DNA of 64,000 bases from positions 41,406 to 105,405 of the forward strand of contig NW_007360621.1 in NCBI RefSeq assembly GCF_000192795.1. Direction: 5' to 3'. Under the pieces are notes generated by a model that made no database searches, was not told the DNA's origin, and worked only from the letters and a program-made list of their open reading frames with translations. The stretch is from Vavraia culicis subsp. floridensis (Eukaryota; Microsporidia; Pleistophoridae). A program made the position numbers and the translations under genes. How positions within the stretch are numbered: the first letter of the stretch is position 1; every line of letters starts with the position of its first letter. Below, one piece after another: positions 10,314 through 21,810 of this stretch.

Positions 10314-12270
10314 CTATTGCGACTCATTGAAAAGGGCACGAGCTCTCTCCTGATGTGGCCCACGCGGTACAATGATGTTGGCCTTGGGATCTGCTTTACG
10401 TACAGATTCCATAACTTTGTCCTTTTTAGCTGTTGTGAACTCTAGCAAGGCAACGACAGAACCGCCTTCTAATTCTTCATCATCGTCAATGGCATCCTGG
10501 TATTCTTGACTATCACTAGTATGGTCAAAAGCGAAGCCATTCGTAAGCTCAGATTTGTGTTGAGTATCCAACGATGACAGTTTTTTAGCAATCGCAATCC
10601 GTTCAGGGGATATAATCAAGGGGTCGAAGTCAGATGTTTCGGCCATATCGGTACTACTCTGAATATCTTCAGGGTCATAATCTGGGTAGACGTCGGAATT
10701 GATCTTCTCATGAATTTGAGGTGTTGCATCGTGTTGCTGGNNNNNNNNNNNNNNNNNNNNNNNNNNNNNNNNNNNNNNNNNNNNNNNNNNNNNNNNNNNN
10801 NNNNNNNNNNNNNNNNNNNNNNNNNNNNNNNNNNNNNNNNNNNNNNNNNNNNNNNNNNNNNNNNNNNNNNNNNNNNNNNNNNNNNNNNNNNNNNNNNNNN
10901 NNNNNNNNNNNNNNNNNNNNNNNNNNNNNNNNNNNNNNNNNNNNNNNNNNNNNNNNNNNNNNNNNNNNNNNNNNNNNNNNNNNNNNNNNNNNNNNNNNNN
11001 NNNNNNNNNNNNNNNNNNNNNNNNNNNNNNNNNNNNNNNNNNNNNNNNNNNNNNNNNNNNNNNNNNNNNNNNNNNNNNNNNNNNNNNNNNNNNNNNNNNN
11101 NNNNNNNNNNNNNNNNNNNNNNNNNNNNNNNNNNNNNNNNNNNNNNNNNNNNNNNNNNNNNNNNNNNNNNNNNNNNNNNNNNNNNNNNNNNNNNNNNNNN
11201 NNNNNNNNNNNNNNNNNNNNNNNNNNNNNNNNNNNNNNNNNNNNNNNNNNNNNNNNNNNNNNNNNNNNNNNNNNNNNNNNNNNNNNNNNNNNNNNNNNNN
11301 NNNNNNNNNNNNNNNNNNNNNNNNNNNNNNNNNNNNNNNNNNNNNNNNNNNNNNNNNNNNNNNNNNNNNNNNNNNNNNNNNNNNNNNNNNNNNNNNNNNN
11401 NNNNNNNNNNNNNNNNNNNNNNNNNNNNNNNNNNNNNNNNNNNNNNNNNNNNNNNNNNNNNNNNNNNNNNNNNNNNNNNNNNNNNNNNNNNNNNNNNNNN
11501 NNNNNNNNNNNNNNNNNNNNNNNNNNNNNNNNNNNNNNNNNNNNNNNNNNNNNNNNNNNNNNNNNNNNNNNNNNNNNNNNNNNNNNNNNNNNNNNNNNNN
11601 NNNNNNNNNNNNNNNNNNAATTCTCACTTCTGACCTCTACACGATCATCTTCTCTCGGTCCCAGTTGCGCTCTTGTAGTGGTCTTTCTTGTATACTTTGT
11701 TATCTCGATCATTTTCGTTGTGGTTTTTTGCTGAACATTATATCTTCCGGGTTTATTGGATGGAGTACGCTCGTCAAATTGATTCTGTTCATTCGTTGTA
11801 CCTGCATTTTCTGACTGTGTAGATAAATCTTGGGTATTCTGCGTACTGTGTTGTGATGTTCCACTATCTTCATCATTTTGTCCGGACGAATTGCGAGGAT
11901 GTGACACGTTTGCACTTGTGCTAGCGCCACCTCCGTTACTCGTCAATAAATTCAATGTTAAAGAAGCCCAAAGTTCTCTTAAACTTTTGAAACTCGGTTC
12001 TTTTTTCAATTTTTCAACCGAAGCAAGTGTGTCACCTTCACTTTCAGCAATATCCGACATTATAGTTATCATAGCTTCCCGTTTCTCTGGAGCGATGTTA
12101 TGGTATTCAAGTAAATTCTCTAAAGACTCCTGGCCGTTGATAAGCGGATTATCATTGACACTTCTGTTCGTTGGAGAATTAGCTTCCCTATCATCACTAC
12201 CACCAGTCGCTGCTATCAAACAAGTTGTAACAATAAATAATAAACTGTAAGTAAATCGTGAAATTATCAT
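10314..12270 (-). CDS. Secreted Ser/Thr/Gln/Asn-rich protein, interrupted by scaffold gap
   Basis: The start at 12270 gives a clear signal peptide (MIISRFTYSLLFIVTTCLIAATG). A TATA box on the coding strand (AATATAAAAAC, first T at 12298) lies 28 nt upstream. The 217 visible N-terminal residues have a helical part (about 45-110) and then a low-complexity Ser/Thr/Gln/Asn-rich part. After the N-run at 10741-11618, an open minus-strand frame gives 141 more acidic, hydrophilic residues ending FNESQ with TAG at 10314. With exactly 878 N the two parts are out of frame by one base, but the gap length is probably an estimate. I take them as one secreted protein; they could be two genes. No known domain. 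Confidence 0.55.
10741..11618. other. Scaffold gap (N run, 878 bases)
   Basis: Runs of N only. Every open frame crossing it is an artefact of translating N. The flanks encode low-complexity protein, so a collapsed internal repeat is a plausible cause. Confidence 0.95.
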
Positions 12271-12740
12271 AAGATCTTCGTATTTTTTTGTTTTTATATT
12301 TTCTGAGTTTCCGTTTTTGGATACTACTCATTTTTTGACAAGATTCCATTTTCGTATTAATTTTTTTCAAATTTATTACATCCAGCTCACTTAACATATT
12401 ATAAATCGAAATATAACAGTATCTGACACAAAAAAATATCAAAGTATCGGTTATTAGATAGATATTGATGTAAATTGTGTATCGGATGCGACAAGTTGAA
12501 ATAGCTTGGAAGAGAAAAGCTCACTTTGGGAAAAGAAGACCGCTATGTTATGTTAAAGTCCGGATTTGTAAAGTAATTGAATTAAAAGAGTATACGGTCC
12601 ATCAGATGTTTTTTCTAACCTTTTCTATCAAAATATTGATCGCAGATGCAATCCAATTATTCATTTTATTTTTCTACTCTTTGTCCGGCTTGATACTAGT
12701 TCAACTCAATACTTCTGTTCTGGTAATTGAACTTGTATAA

Positions 12741-12781
12741 ATAACAAGACAACTCAAAAGTTGATTTCTCAGTTTGATAAA
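12741..12781 (+). repeat. Dispersed element copy 2 (diverged)
   Basis: It has AACAAGACAACTCAAAAG followed by TTGATTT, matching the first half of the dispersed element; the second half is diverged. Confidence 0.4.
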
Positions 12782-13768
12782 AAATCAAAAATTTTAGTTT
12801 TGTTTTTTTGTGCAATATAAAGGATTACGAATTGTTGTACAATTCACTTTTTCTACGGCACGCTCAGATGTTCCTTATAAATAACGCCAAAGAACATGAT
12901 TAACGAACAAAAATTTATTCTTTAATCTCCATCAAATGTATGAAACAAATGAAAGTAATAAGAAAAGCATAGCATCGCGTGTTGGAAGCAATAAAAATTA
13001 TTTTATGGATAATTAAGTTTAGTTTCGTTTTATAAACGGAAATATTACAATTAATCAAAGATAAAAAACTGCCTTCTTAAGTTATTTTAATCAATTTGAG
13101 GTAAACTAACTATCAATAAAAAAACATGTGTTGATTTCCGGAAGAATACGACTATTTTTGCGGTTTAAATTATGAAAAAAGTCTATTGGGTAGTTTTACT
13201 CCTTGCTCTGACTTGTTTTCCTTAAAACTGTTTCTTGCTGATAAGAGATTTACAAAAAGCAGGCAATCGAGGCATAATGTCTATGAACATCGATATAGCT
13301 ATTTTCTTGAAATAATACATTCTGTTTCAACATCTGCTAAGCTCCTTTGCTACTAATGGTATGCTTGTCAAAGTTGATTGTGATTTTTTTGTATATATGT
13401 CAAATATTTTAATATGTACTGAATGCCTTTATATAGGCCAATCAATGATTGTTCCTGACACAGAGAAGAATAATTTTGCGAATAAGATGTCCAAACATGA
13501 TTCTTTTGGGCCATAAATACGATTGGAAAAGGACACAGAAAAATTAAGATATCGCAAAACATCTGGTTTGTCAATTTTTACAACTAGGAAAACGTATATT
13601 TATCTTTAAAACATTGTTATGAGCTCATAATGGTTGCTTCTTGGTCAGTATGGTGGGATATACCCTTGTACTAGCATGATCCATTGCGATTGCAGTTTTG
13701 TAATTTATTCGAGCTTCTTGTTATTTATCCATTTATAAGCACTTCTATTTATAAGAAGTATCGCTAAT

Positions 13769-13921
13769 CTAGGATTTGCTTCCTCCTATAATCTCTAGCT
13801 TTTCTGGGATTGTATCCATTTTTAACCACATGCCATCCCAATAATATCTCTCAATCATATGTGATAGACATGCTGAATATACCAATGTAAAGGTGATCCA
13901 CCAGATCAGTTTCTGTTTCAT
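13769..13921 (-). CDS. Possible tiny secreted protein, doubtful
   Basis: Read from the ATG at 13921, 50 residues begin with a credible signal peptide (KQKLIWWITFTLVYSACLS). No TATA box sits 27 nt upstream as it does at other small secreted genes here, and the sequence lacks their Pro-Ala motif. It may be chance. Confidence 0.2.
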   Translation of the reverse strand: MKQKLIWWITFTLVYSACLSHMIERYYWDGMWLKMDTIPEKLEIIGGSKS

Positions 13922-15497
13922 CACCCTATCACTTAATTTCGTTCTTTTTCGAAAGAATGAATGTCCTTTGGTTGTGTCCTTTCCGTTCACAACGCTCTTT
14001 GAAATGTTTATTGATAAGGAATAGCACCAATAAAACAAGACATTTCCCATTAAGCAGCTGCACACAGGTGTATGCATATCCGTCTGTTCAATTGCCCATT
14101 AACAAAGTACCGATGTGAATAGTTCGTGCTCATCATTACAATACAATGGTGATTTGTTCAAATCTTCTGAATAAAACATTGCTTAGTCTCAGCTTAGTGT
14201 CTTTTACTACCTCAAAGGAGATTGAGGATGCAAAACAACTTTAATTGCTTCATGGCAATGTAGAGAACCAAAAATGAGGCACAAATTCTGTTTTTACGAC
14301 AAGTGTCATTTAGAGAAAACACCATGCGTTATAAATGTTGAGAAGCATATTTTTATTATTCTGTGTATAAGAGGTTGTTTCTTTCTTTCCCTTTACCTCC
14401 ACGATAATTGAACGTACGTGGTGTGCACCATTGCAATCACCATGATATAAATTAATTTACTAGCCCCTAATAAAAGATTTAAACAGGTAGAAGCAACCAG
14501 AAATAATAACACAGCATAATAATTCAAAATATAATTGCGCTTTGCTCGGTTTTATAAATGGAAATAGCACGGATAGTAATAAATAATTTAATATTGCTGC
14601 AGAAAGGTTACTCGCACGATGTAAGTATTAGAATAATGTATTTGTGATATGAATGATTCGATAGTGCTGTAGAAAGATGATTTATTGATCCTGGTACGGA
14701 GTGGTAGTTATCTCGACCGTAAAAGTATTCTGTAGGACTTATATCAAATGCAGCACCAGAATAAAGCAAGATCAAGGTTCATTACATATATAAACTCGTT
14801 TGTTGTCTTTGATACCACTTTTTTCCATCAATTTCTGCCATTTTTTCTATTTTTCTCCCTCAAGACATTAACAGCTCTCGTTCTTCAACCAAATTAATTC
14901 AAATGTATGCAACTGTTGGTAGAGGGCTGTTTTTCCATATTGCAACAGAAAAACAAACGCATTGTTCCACATCACGCATCTGGTATTGAATATGCAATTG
15001 TACCGTGTTGTATTTTTAAGGATGAACCATGCAAATTAATTTCAATCGCACGTGTCTTTGATTATTTCATACACAACTCTCGTGGAGGATCTGCCTTTTG
15101 GTAATGAAATCTTACAAAGAAGTGCTGCTTGAAAGACCGTAAAATGATCAGAACAAAGTGCCTAAAGAAAAAAGAAATGACCCGGTTGAAAAAGGTGCAC
15201 GTGCCAATCCGTGTGCACGCAAATAAATGGAACCATCTACGAAATGAAGGGTGTACGAGGCCTGAACAAGCTGACCAAAGCTAACTTACGGTAGGCGACC
15301 TTTCTCGTTGCATTGAAGAGACCGGTTAAATGTTAATATGAAAGGCCCGTTTCTCAATGTTTTGACTGTCCTTCCGTGTTGACATCAAGTACGGTTGTTG
15401 TCGTGAGCAGCAATAAATAGGAAAAAGTTTGGCACTCGTGCTCAATCGCCTAAACCACTATTTTTCAGTCAAAACTTTTATTTACTTTGAACCTATT

Positions 15498-16349
15498 CTA
15501 AAATGACCGGAAAAAGCTGTACGAACTGGGCGTTCTGCTAGACGTTGAATACCGGCCTGATTGTGATCCACCTCCAGCATTCTGATAGTACATTCTTAAT
15601 AGTCTCTGCTTATCCATGGCCGGGAGGGTGTCAAACATTCCGTCCAATTTCTGGTTCATAAAACTGCCAGAATATCCTCCACCGTACATGCCCTTGTCAC
15701 CGAATTTTCCGTTGCCGTACATTCCGCCAGACATAATTCCAGAATCAAGGAAACGCGCATTTCTTCCCAGCTCATCGAGTGCCATTTTTTGGTCCATCTT
15801 GTACTCTCCAAATAACCCGTTACCAGCACCCCATCCACTTCCCCACTCGTTACCCCATTCGTTGCCCCATTGGTCTCCTCCCTCGCCACCAGCACCCCAC
15901 GCGCCACCGATTGCAACGCCATTAGCATCCGTAAGCACAAACACCTGCGTCACCGACTCATCAGCGCAGTCATTTCGCTCAAACTTCTTCTCACCTTCAT
16001 TGTAAACTATACACTGCCCGTTCGCACTCTTTATTCGCACGTTACCGCGCGCCAACTTCACGATATTGAATCTTTGATTGACCTCGCCATGCTCGGGATA
16101 GAATATGAGGTACTTACGGTTGCCCTCAATGTCCCACACCTTGTTCTTGAGTTCCTTTACGGTTATTATCTTTTCGCCATCAACTCTCGACGGTTTCTCC
16201 TCGAAAGTATTTGAGCGTTGCAGAGTTACCCAGCGCGGATAATCGCCATCTAGTCCTACAAAGAGATTGCTTGTGACGTGTTTAAGCTTAAATTCCGAGG
16301 TAAGTATGAAGGTAAGATATAATAGCATGAGATGTGCGAGAGCATTCAT
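15498..16349 (-). CDS. Secreted ricin-B-lectin-like protein with Gly-rich C-terminal tail
   Basis: From the ATG at 16349 the 283-residue protein has a signal peptide (MNALAHLMLLYLTFILTSEF). A lectin-like region of about 120 residues follows: NLFVGLDGD, NQRFNIVKL, QCIVYNEGEK, NDCADE, QVFVLT. The two cysteines and the Q-x-F pattern align with the protein at 9355-9786. The C-terminal half is low complexity, rich in Gly, Trp, Asn and Met (GNEWGNEWGSGWG, MSGGMYGNG), and ends Ser/Tyr/Phe-rich. The frame is open a further 104 codons upstream, but the signal peptide supports this start; an ATG at 16379 is possible. A TATATAAGG lies about 75 nt upstream, not at the usual spacing. Probably a secreted lectin; the tail may self-associate (inference). 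Confidence 0.65.
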   Translation of the reverse strand: MNALAHLMLLYLTFILTSEFKLKHVTSNLFVGLDGDYPRWVTLQRSNTFEEKPSRVDGEKIITVKELKNKVWDIEGNRKYLIFYPEHGEVNQRFNIVKLARGNVRIKSANGQCIVYNEGEKKFERNDCADESVTQVFVLTDANGVAIGGAWGAGGEGGDQWGNEWGNEWGSGWGAGNGLFGEYKMDQKMALDELGRNARFLDSGIMSGGMYGNGKFGDKGMYGGGYSGSFMNQKLDGMFDTLPAMDKQRLLRMYYQNAGGGSQSGRYSTSSRTPSSYSFFRSF

Positions 16350-18712
16350 TTTAAAGGAAATCCGAAACGATCTGCGCATCGATGGTGCCCTATTAGTGGA
16401 TGCTTTGTGCCAACGGACCTTATATATGCAGCATTCTGCTACACTGATAGAAATATGTGATAAGAACTTTTTTGGTTTTGAGATTGATGTTTTGAAATAT
16501 CTGTGATCGGATTGGTACGGCTGGCTGCGGTGTGTGAGTGGAAAGATAAGGATGAACGCTAATCGAATGATTGCACGTATGAGCACTGCTGGGCCGATGA
16601 GGCAGAAGATTGCTGAGCGGCTCATTGAGCAGTGATGCCCGATTCGAATGAGATATCGCAAGAATGATGCTTATACGTATCGATCTGAGCGTAGGTGGCT
16701 GAATGGTGCTACACGAGCCGGTCTAGACGAGAGACTGTTCGTGTGATTGCAACCAAGCACGTACAAGCTCAGTTACTTTTACCGATGAACAGACCAACAG
16801 GTAGACTGTAATAAGGCAAGTGGTGTTCTCGTTCGTAGAGCAGACAGGCAAACCAACACACAAATCATAAATTTGTGTAACCGAGTTACATCACACCAGC
16901 AAATTAGCGAGTGAATTGCTGTCTGCGTTCATCACACATTCCAGCGAATCGATTGTATAGCACGTGCCATCAAACACAATCTGATTGGTACGAGCAGATG
17001 CAAACAGCCATTCACAACCAGCACGGTTCTTATTTTGTGCAAAGAGCTATCTTTATCCTGAACACCCGTCGCCAAGATTTGCGTACACGGAGATGCACTT
17101 CATGCCAAAAGCGGTGTCATAGATGTGTAAAGAGATAAACAAACGATTTTGACCACAAAAACAAGCGAAACGAACAAGTTGCGATGATATGGACACGGCG
17201 TGCATACGAGCTCATAAAATGTTGTTCTTCTGTACACCGTATAATAAACTATTTGCTCATCTATTTAGAATTAAATCACAGCTATTTAAACACATAAACG
17301 TGTATCAGTGCCATAAATGTGATCGCAGTACGTTTCTAACACCAACCTATGTTCTGAGGATATTCTTCGTTAAATCTGTCTCTGAAACTTTGCAAGAAAT
17401 TACCGCTGAAACCAAATTAGAATGAACCTACCTACCGCTCACCCACCTACACCGATTATTCTTTTGGTATTTAAACCACCAGTGCACTGTAAATGAAGCA
17501 GGTACTGCAAGGAGTGTAAAATGTTATTCTAGGTAGAGAGCGAGGGAAGAACTGGACAGGCATGGGTGTGGTTCAGCAGGCCCTATAGCAGAGATGATTT
17601 CTTTTTCCATTTGGAGCCAAAAAATATTTTGTGTGACTGTTAAAGGAAAGTTCTCGAACCATGATCGATATCTCTCCGAGTGTTCGATGTTCGTCATGAT
17701 AACAACCAAAATTCTTAGGTGTTGTTAATTAACAAGCAGTCACACGGCAATCACTCATAACAGGAAGAATATGCGAAACGGCATTGCGCATCCCACCGCC
17801 CAAAAACAAGCGCTGCGCGGTGCGCACTAATCCATGCAATGGTGCATTTCAGTACTTCCTATCTGGCCGAACGGGTTTGTCAAAACTAACAGCAATTTCT
17901 GATTTCCTCTGTTTGCTGCTCTCCTTATAAGAAATTTCGCCAACAAGCAATGGCGATATCACTGCGAGCACCAGTCCTGATACGTGATCATCATAAATTT
18001 GAGATTATTTATAATGCGTGGTACACGAACAAAACATCAATATTAACACGTAAGCAGCAATTAGCAGCTCAAACATGCATGTGCAGGTTTACGGCCTGTA
18101 CCTCAATTTGTTAGAAATGCTGCGACCATGTTCATGCTATTACCCTTTTCCAATCAATTTAACATTACTTCAGCACACGTGCTGTTCTTACGGTGTATCC
18201 CACGGAACAGTATGATAGGCCCGACTCTCTTCCCCATTTATTTCGTTTTGTTAAAAATTTGTTGGCGCAACGAACAAAAATACAAAACGGTACGTGTACA
18301 TGATCGTACTTCAACAATTCCTTACTGTGCACCGATCGGATTGTTCTTGCCACGAAGGAGTTCAGAAAGGAATGTTCATTCATTATCACAACAGACCGTC
18401 AGGAAAAAGACGAGTGGTATTCTAATTTTACAGCATTCAATTTTTCCTGCCAAGAGTACGTTTCATTCTATTTGTTTTTCATCCCTAAACGTACATTTCA
18501 TTCATTTGCCCATTAACAATGTGCTTCACTTATCATCTCACGCTTCATCCAAACAATTACATCTCTTTAATCCACCAGAACCTCGTTCGTTTCTTTCGAT
18601 CCCTACTATTTCACAAAAATGTCAAATCACCAGGGACTTGTTCCTTATACCTGATTCTGCCCCTTCAATCAGCACCAACTCAATAAAAAAAATAAAACCA
18701 ACGAGGGGTGGT
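16350..18712. other. Intergenic; in-frame open region ahead of Argonaute
   Basis: No gene is supported in 16350-18127. From 18128 to 18712 the Argonaute frame stays open for 195 codons with an ATG at 18128, but the segment has no Argonaute-like sequence and is strongly pyrimidine-rich. Confidence 0.5.
18705..18712 (+). promoter_or_regulatory. GGGG motif directly before Argonaute ATG
   Basis: ACGAGGGGTGGT immediately precedes the ATG. G-runs or C-runs in this position are known near starts of expressed microsporidian genes (established), so it also supports the start call. Confidence 0.4.
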
Positions 18713-21016
18713 ATGGCAACCAACATGCAATTAATGCTACGGCCAAAGAACGTGCCGCCAGGCAACGTGCCACTGACAACAAATCTTCTGGAGATAAAAG
18801 TACCGGATCTGACATTCTGTCATTACGCTGTGCTAATCGAGCCAGCAATAGCGCGGCGACTCAATCACCTGGTGGTCGGTGCAATTGTGCAGAGGCATGC
18901 CGAAGAGTTTCAGGGCATCAGCGTGGGATACGATGGTAATACCATCCTTGTGGCCAACAAGCAACTGGCACAGGATATAGTTGATGTAGAGAAGGTTGGA
19001 AGCAGCGAGGTAACGATCAAGTTCGAATACAAGAATACGCACTCGCTTAACGATCCTATGGGCATGCAGTGCCTTGAGATCATGCTCAGATCGTACCAGG
19101 CCAAGATGTTCTTTGCAGATGGTAGGAAGAGTGTGTCGAGTGCTGAGAAGACACACATTTCGGGTGGCATTGAGCTGTGGCACGGTCTTACACAACGTGT
19201 AAAGCATCTGAACGACAAATTCTTTCTCAACGTTGATGTTGCGTTCACACCGTTCTACGAACCGATAATGTTGACCGACGTGCTCTTCAAGATGTGCCAG
19301 CGCCGCAGAGATGACCATGTTGATCTTCGGCGCGTCGATTCGAACAAGTTCAGGGCGCTCTCCAAGTTTTTGAAGAATGTCCGGCTCACAACGGTGCACC
19401 GAAAGAATAACCCGAAGTTTAAATGCATTGATGTGACTGACAAGGGTGCGTGTGACACATTCTTTGGAGAGGAAAATATGAGCGTAGCGGAGTACTTTTC
19501 CAAGCAGTACAGGCCGCTTCAGCACCCCTACCTGCCGTGTGTGGTTGTTAAGAAGAAAGATGGCAACATTTTCTTTCCCATCGAGGTTGTGAAAATCATT
19601 GAGGGGCAGAAATACGTCAAGAAGCTCACCGATTTTCAAACGGCAGAAGTGATCAGAATGGCAGCACGACCTGCTGTGGATCGGTTTCAGTGCTTGGAGA
19701 GCCGCATGAGATCGATGCAGATCACCTCTAACGAGGTGCTCACGAATATCAATGTTCAGATCAGTGACCGTTTCTACGATTGTCTTGGGAAGAGATTGAG
19801 CCCGCCCGACGTGCTCTTCGCTACAGGAAGTGTCCAGCCAAGTAGAGGATCGTGGAACCTAAAGAATCAGAAGGTGGTGCGCGGTGTAGCGGTGCTGAGA
19901 TGGGTGGTGCTCGTGCTTGCAGATGAAAGTGTATCATACATCAACAGGTATATTCCGAACCTGGTGAAGATATGCAATGACATGGGTGTTATAATGGCGA
20001 ACCCTCTTGGGGTACGCAAGGTCACACTCGATAACATCGAAGAGCACATCAAGGGACATGAGCTGGCCATGATAATCCTGCAGGACAAGTCGTCGTTTGT
20101 ATATCAGGAGGTGAAGCGGATTGCAGATATCAACTGCTGTGTGGTCACACAGTGCGTCAGGAAGCAGAATGTAGAAAAGCTCAAGGACGGGTCGTTCTGC
20201 GGCAACATCGCCTTGAAGATCAACACCAAGCTGGGCGGTGTGAACTTTACCGTTGATATTGCGCAGGATGAGCTCATTGTGTTTGGGGCAGATGTTACGC
20301 ATCCGGGATTCGGTGACCTGAGCAGCAACAGCATTGCAGCAGTCGTAAGTTCTCTTGACAAGAACTTCAGCAGATACCACACCTCGCTGAGGATGCAGCC
20401 CAAGCGGCAGGACATCATTGAGGACCTCACGAACATAACGAAGAATCACCTCATACGTTTCCGTGCATGCACCACGAAGATACCGCGCAAGATAATCTTT
20501 TTCAGGGATGGCATTGGTGATTCTCTCATGCAGAATGTTTATTTCAGAGAAATTGAGGCCATAAGGGAGGCGTGTGCAGCTCTCCATGAGGGGTACCGCC
20601 CCAAGCTTACGTTCGTGGTTGTTCAGAAGAGGCATTCGGTAAGATTCAAGGGAGACGGAAAAGATGAGATTGTAAAGGACAGGCGGCGCGGTCCTACGTG
20701 CAACCCCATGCCGGGTACGCTTGTTGATAGCGTTGGAACGGTTTACAACGATTTCTATATGATATCGCACTATGCTCTGCAGGGCACGCCCTGTCCCATC
20801 AAGTATCACGTGTTGGTTGATGAGAACAACATTCCAAACTTTCCCCTGTACATTTACAACATGTGCCACGTGTTCACGAGAGCCACCAAGAGTGTGAGTG
20901 TAGTGCCACCGGTATATTACGCGCACTTGGCGGCAGCACGTGCTAAGTGCTACGTTGACGGTGATAGGCTGATTGAGACCGAAGAGAAGCTCAAGGATGT
21001 TCTTTATTACTTATAG
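18713..21016 (+). CDS. AGO1: Argonaute (PIWI-clade slicer-like), Asp at the glutamate-finger site
   Basis: A 767-residue protein from the ATG at 18713, chosen because LRPKNVPPGNVPLTTN matches the usual Argonaute N-terminus and because GAGGGG lies just upstream. PAZ: about residues 255-335 (VAEYFSKQY, HPYLPCVVV, IIEGQKYVKKLTDFQT). MID: about 400-510, with the 5'-phosphate pocket EVKR and VTQCV. PIWI: catalytic Asp527 (GADVTHPG), Asp599 (FFRDGIGD) and His738 (YYAHLAAARAK). The position aligned with the human AGO2 glutamate finger (E637), exactly 40 residues after the first Asp, is Asp567 in KRQDIIEDL. Other family features look intact, so small-RNA-guided cleavage is likely (family knowledge) but needs testing. 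A 195-codon upstream extension is possible. Confidence 0.93.
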   Translation: MATNMQLMLRPKNVPPGNVPLTTNLLEIKVPDLTFCHYAVLIEPAIARRLNHLVVGAIVQRHAEEFQGISVGYDGNTILVANKQLAQDIVDVEKVGSSEVTIKFEYKNTHSLNDPMGMQCLEIMLRSYQAKMFFADGRKSVSSAEKTHISGGIELWHGLTQRVKHLNDKFFLNVDVAFTPFYEPIMLTDVLFKMCQRRRDDHVDLRRVDSNKFRALSKFLKNVRLTTVHRKNNPKFKCIDVTDKGACDTFFGEENMSVAEYFSKQYRPLQHPYLPCVVVKKKDGNIFFPIEVVKIIEGQKYVKKLTDFQTAEVIRMAARPAVDRFQCLESRMRSMQITSNEVLTNINVQISDRFYDCLGKRLSPPDVLFATGSVQPSRGSWNLKNQKVVRGVAVLRWVVLVLADESVSYINRYIPNLVKICNDMGVIMANPLGVRKVTLDNIEEHIKGHELAMIILQDKSSFVYQEVKRIADINCCVVTQCVRKQNVEKLKDGSFCGNIALKINTKLGGVNFTVDIAQDELIVFGADVTHPGFGDLSSNSIAAVVSSLDKNFSRYHTSLRMQPKRQDIIEDLTNITKNHLIRFRACTTKIPRKIIFFRDGIGDSLMQNVYFREIEAIREACAALHEGYRPKLTFVVVQKRHSVRFKGDGKDEIVKDRRRGPTCNPMPGTLVDSVGTVYNDFYMISHYALQGTPCPIKYHVLVDENNIPNFPLYIYNMCHVFTRATKSVSVVPPVYYAHLAAARAKCYVDGDRLIETEEKLKDVLYYL

Positions 21017-21552
21017 GTAAGTAAAAATATGAGTATGAGATGTAGCACGGGGATGTACCACGCATTGCACCTTCTGATGAGAATTGTAATGTCCTGATGT
21101 TTCGTGCACTGTTCTATTTCGTTCTTTGGTCCTAATCATGTTTTGTACGAGTGTTGGTCGTGCCCGTTCCTTGGTATTAACACACATCCCTTTTCATGCT
21201 CTTAATTTTGATTTTTCCTTTTTATCCGCTTTTACCATTCACAGAAGGAAGCATTGCTTTGACAGTCTGCTGAGGAGGATGGTTTTACGGTCGCTAGATC
21301 TATTACGTATTAATACCACAGTACTAATACGCTCATAACACCTATGTCCTGTTCAATCATCCAATTCATGCCACGCACTCATCCATCTCACATCATAAAT
21401 TATAAACAAACCAAATTTTATCACGCACTCAATCAGTTAAACATTCATTTCAGCCACTCTGTGCTACGCTGCAATACGTTACGGTACACGATTGTGATAT
21501 GTATTATCGCATCACGTACTGCTATGTAAAATGCGTAGCGGTGCACACCCCC

Positions 21553-21810
21553 ATGAAGAGATACTCCAAGTTTGCTCCGTTCTTCTTTTTAATCCTCTTC
21601 AGCATTGCTGTGCAGCTGTACGTGCTATTCCCACGTGCAGTAACATACACCATACGTAACGATGTGCTCGAAGTACGGAATGGTAATTTGAAGGAAATCT
21701 ACGTCTTTTTGGATGGTAAGAAAGTTGTCGTGCGGAGAAAGAGCATAAAACGCGTTGAGCTGGATGGTGCTAAGCGTGTGATGGGGCATTGCAATGAAAT
21801 ATTGCGGTAG
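21553..21810 (+). CDS. Small single-pass membrane protein, unrecognised
   Basis: 85 residues from the ATG at 21553, which follows CACACCCCC. A basic N-terminus (MKRYSK) precedes one hydrophobic helix (about 9-30, FFFLILFSIAVQLYVLF), then about 55 residues of strand-like sequence (YTIRNDVLEVRNGNLKEIYVFLDGKKVVV). It could be a signal-anchored ER protein with a luminal domain. Its 3' end, including the stop, is duplicated directly downstream. No family recognised. Confidence 0.55.
   Translation: MKRYSKFAPFFFLILFSIAVQLYVLFPRAVTYTIRNDVLEVRNGNLKEIYVFLDGKKVVVRRKSIKRVELDGAKRVMGHCNEILR

Larger units (their letters stand above)
12271..15497. other. Long AT-rich stretch with almost no coding signal
   Basis: About 3.2 kb. 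It has one weak dispersed-repeat copy at 12741-12781 and one doubtful small ORF at 13769-13921. Two TTTTATAAAYGGAAATA segments (near 13029 and 14550) are related to each other. No RNA gene was recognised. Confidence 0.5.

Noticed and set aside
10708..11734. ORFs made mostly of X
   Set aside because: Translation of the N gap.
13450..13490. U6-like ACACAGAGAAGA segment
   Set aside because: The flanking conserved U6 blocks are absent.
18833..20926. Long minus-strand ORFs (up to 330 codons) opposite Argonaute
   Set aside because: Antisense shadows of a conserved coding region; no domain of their own.
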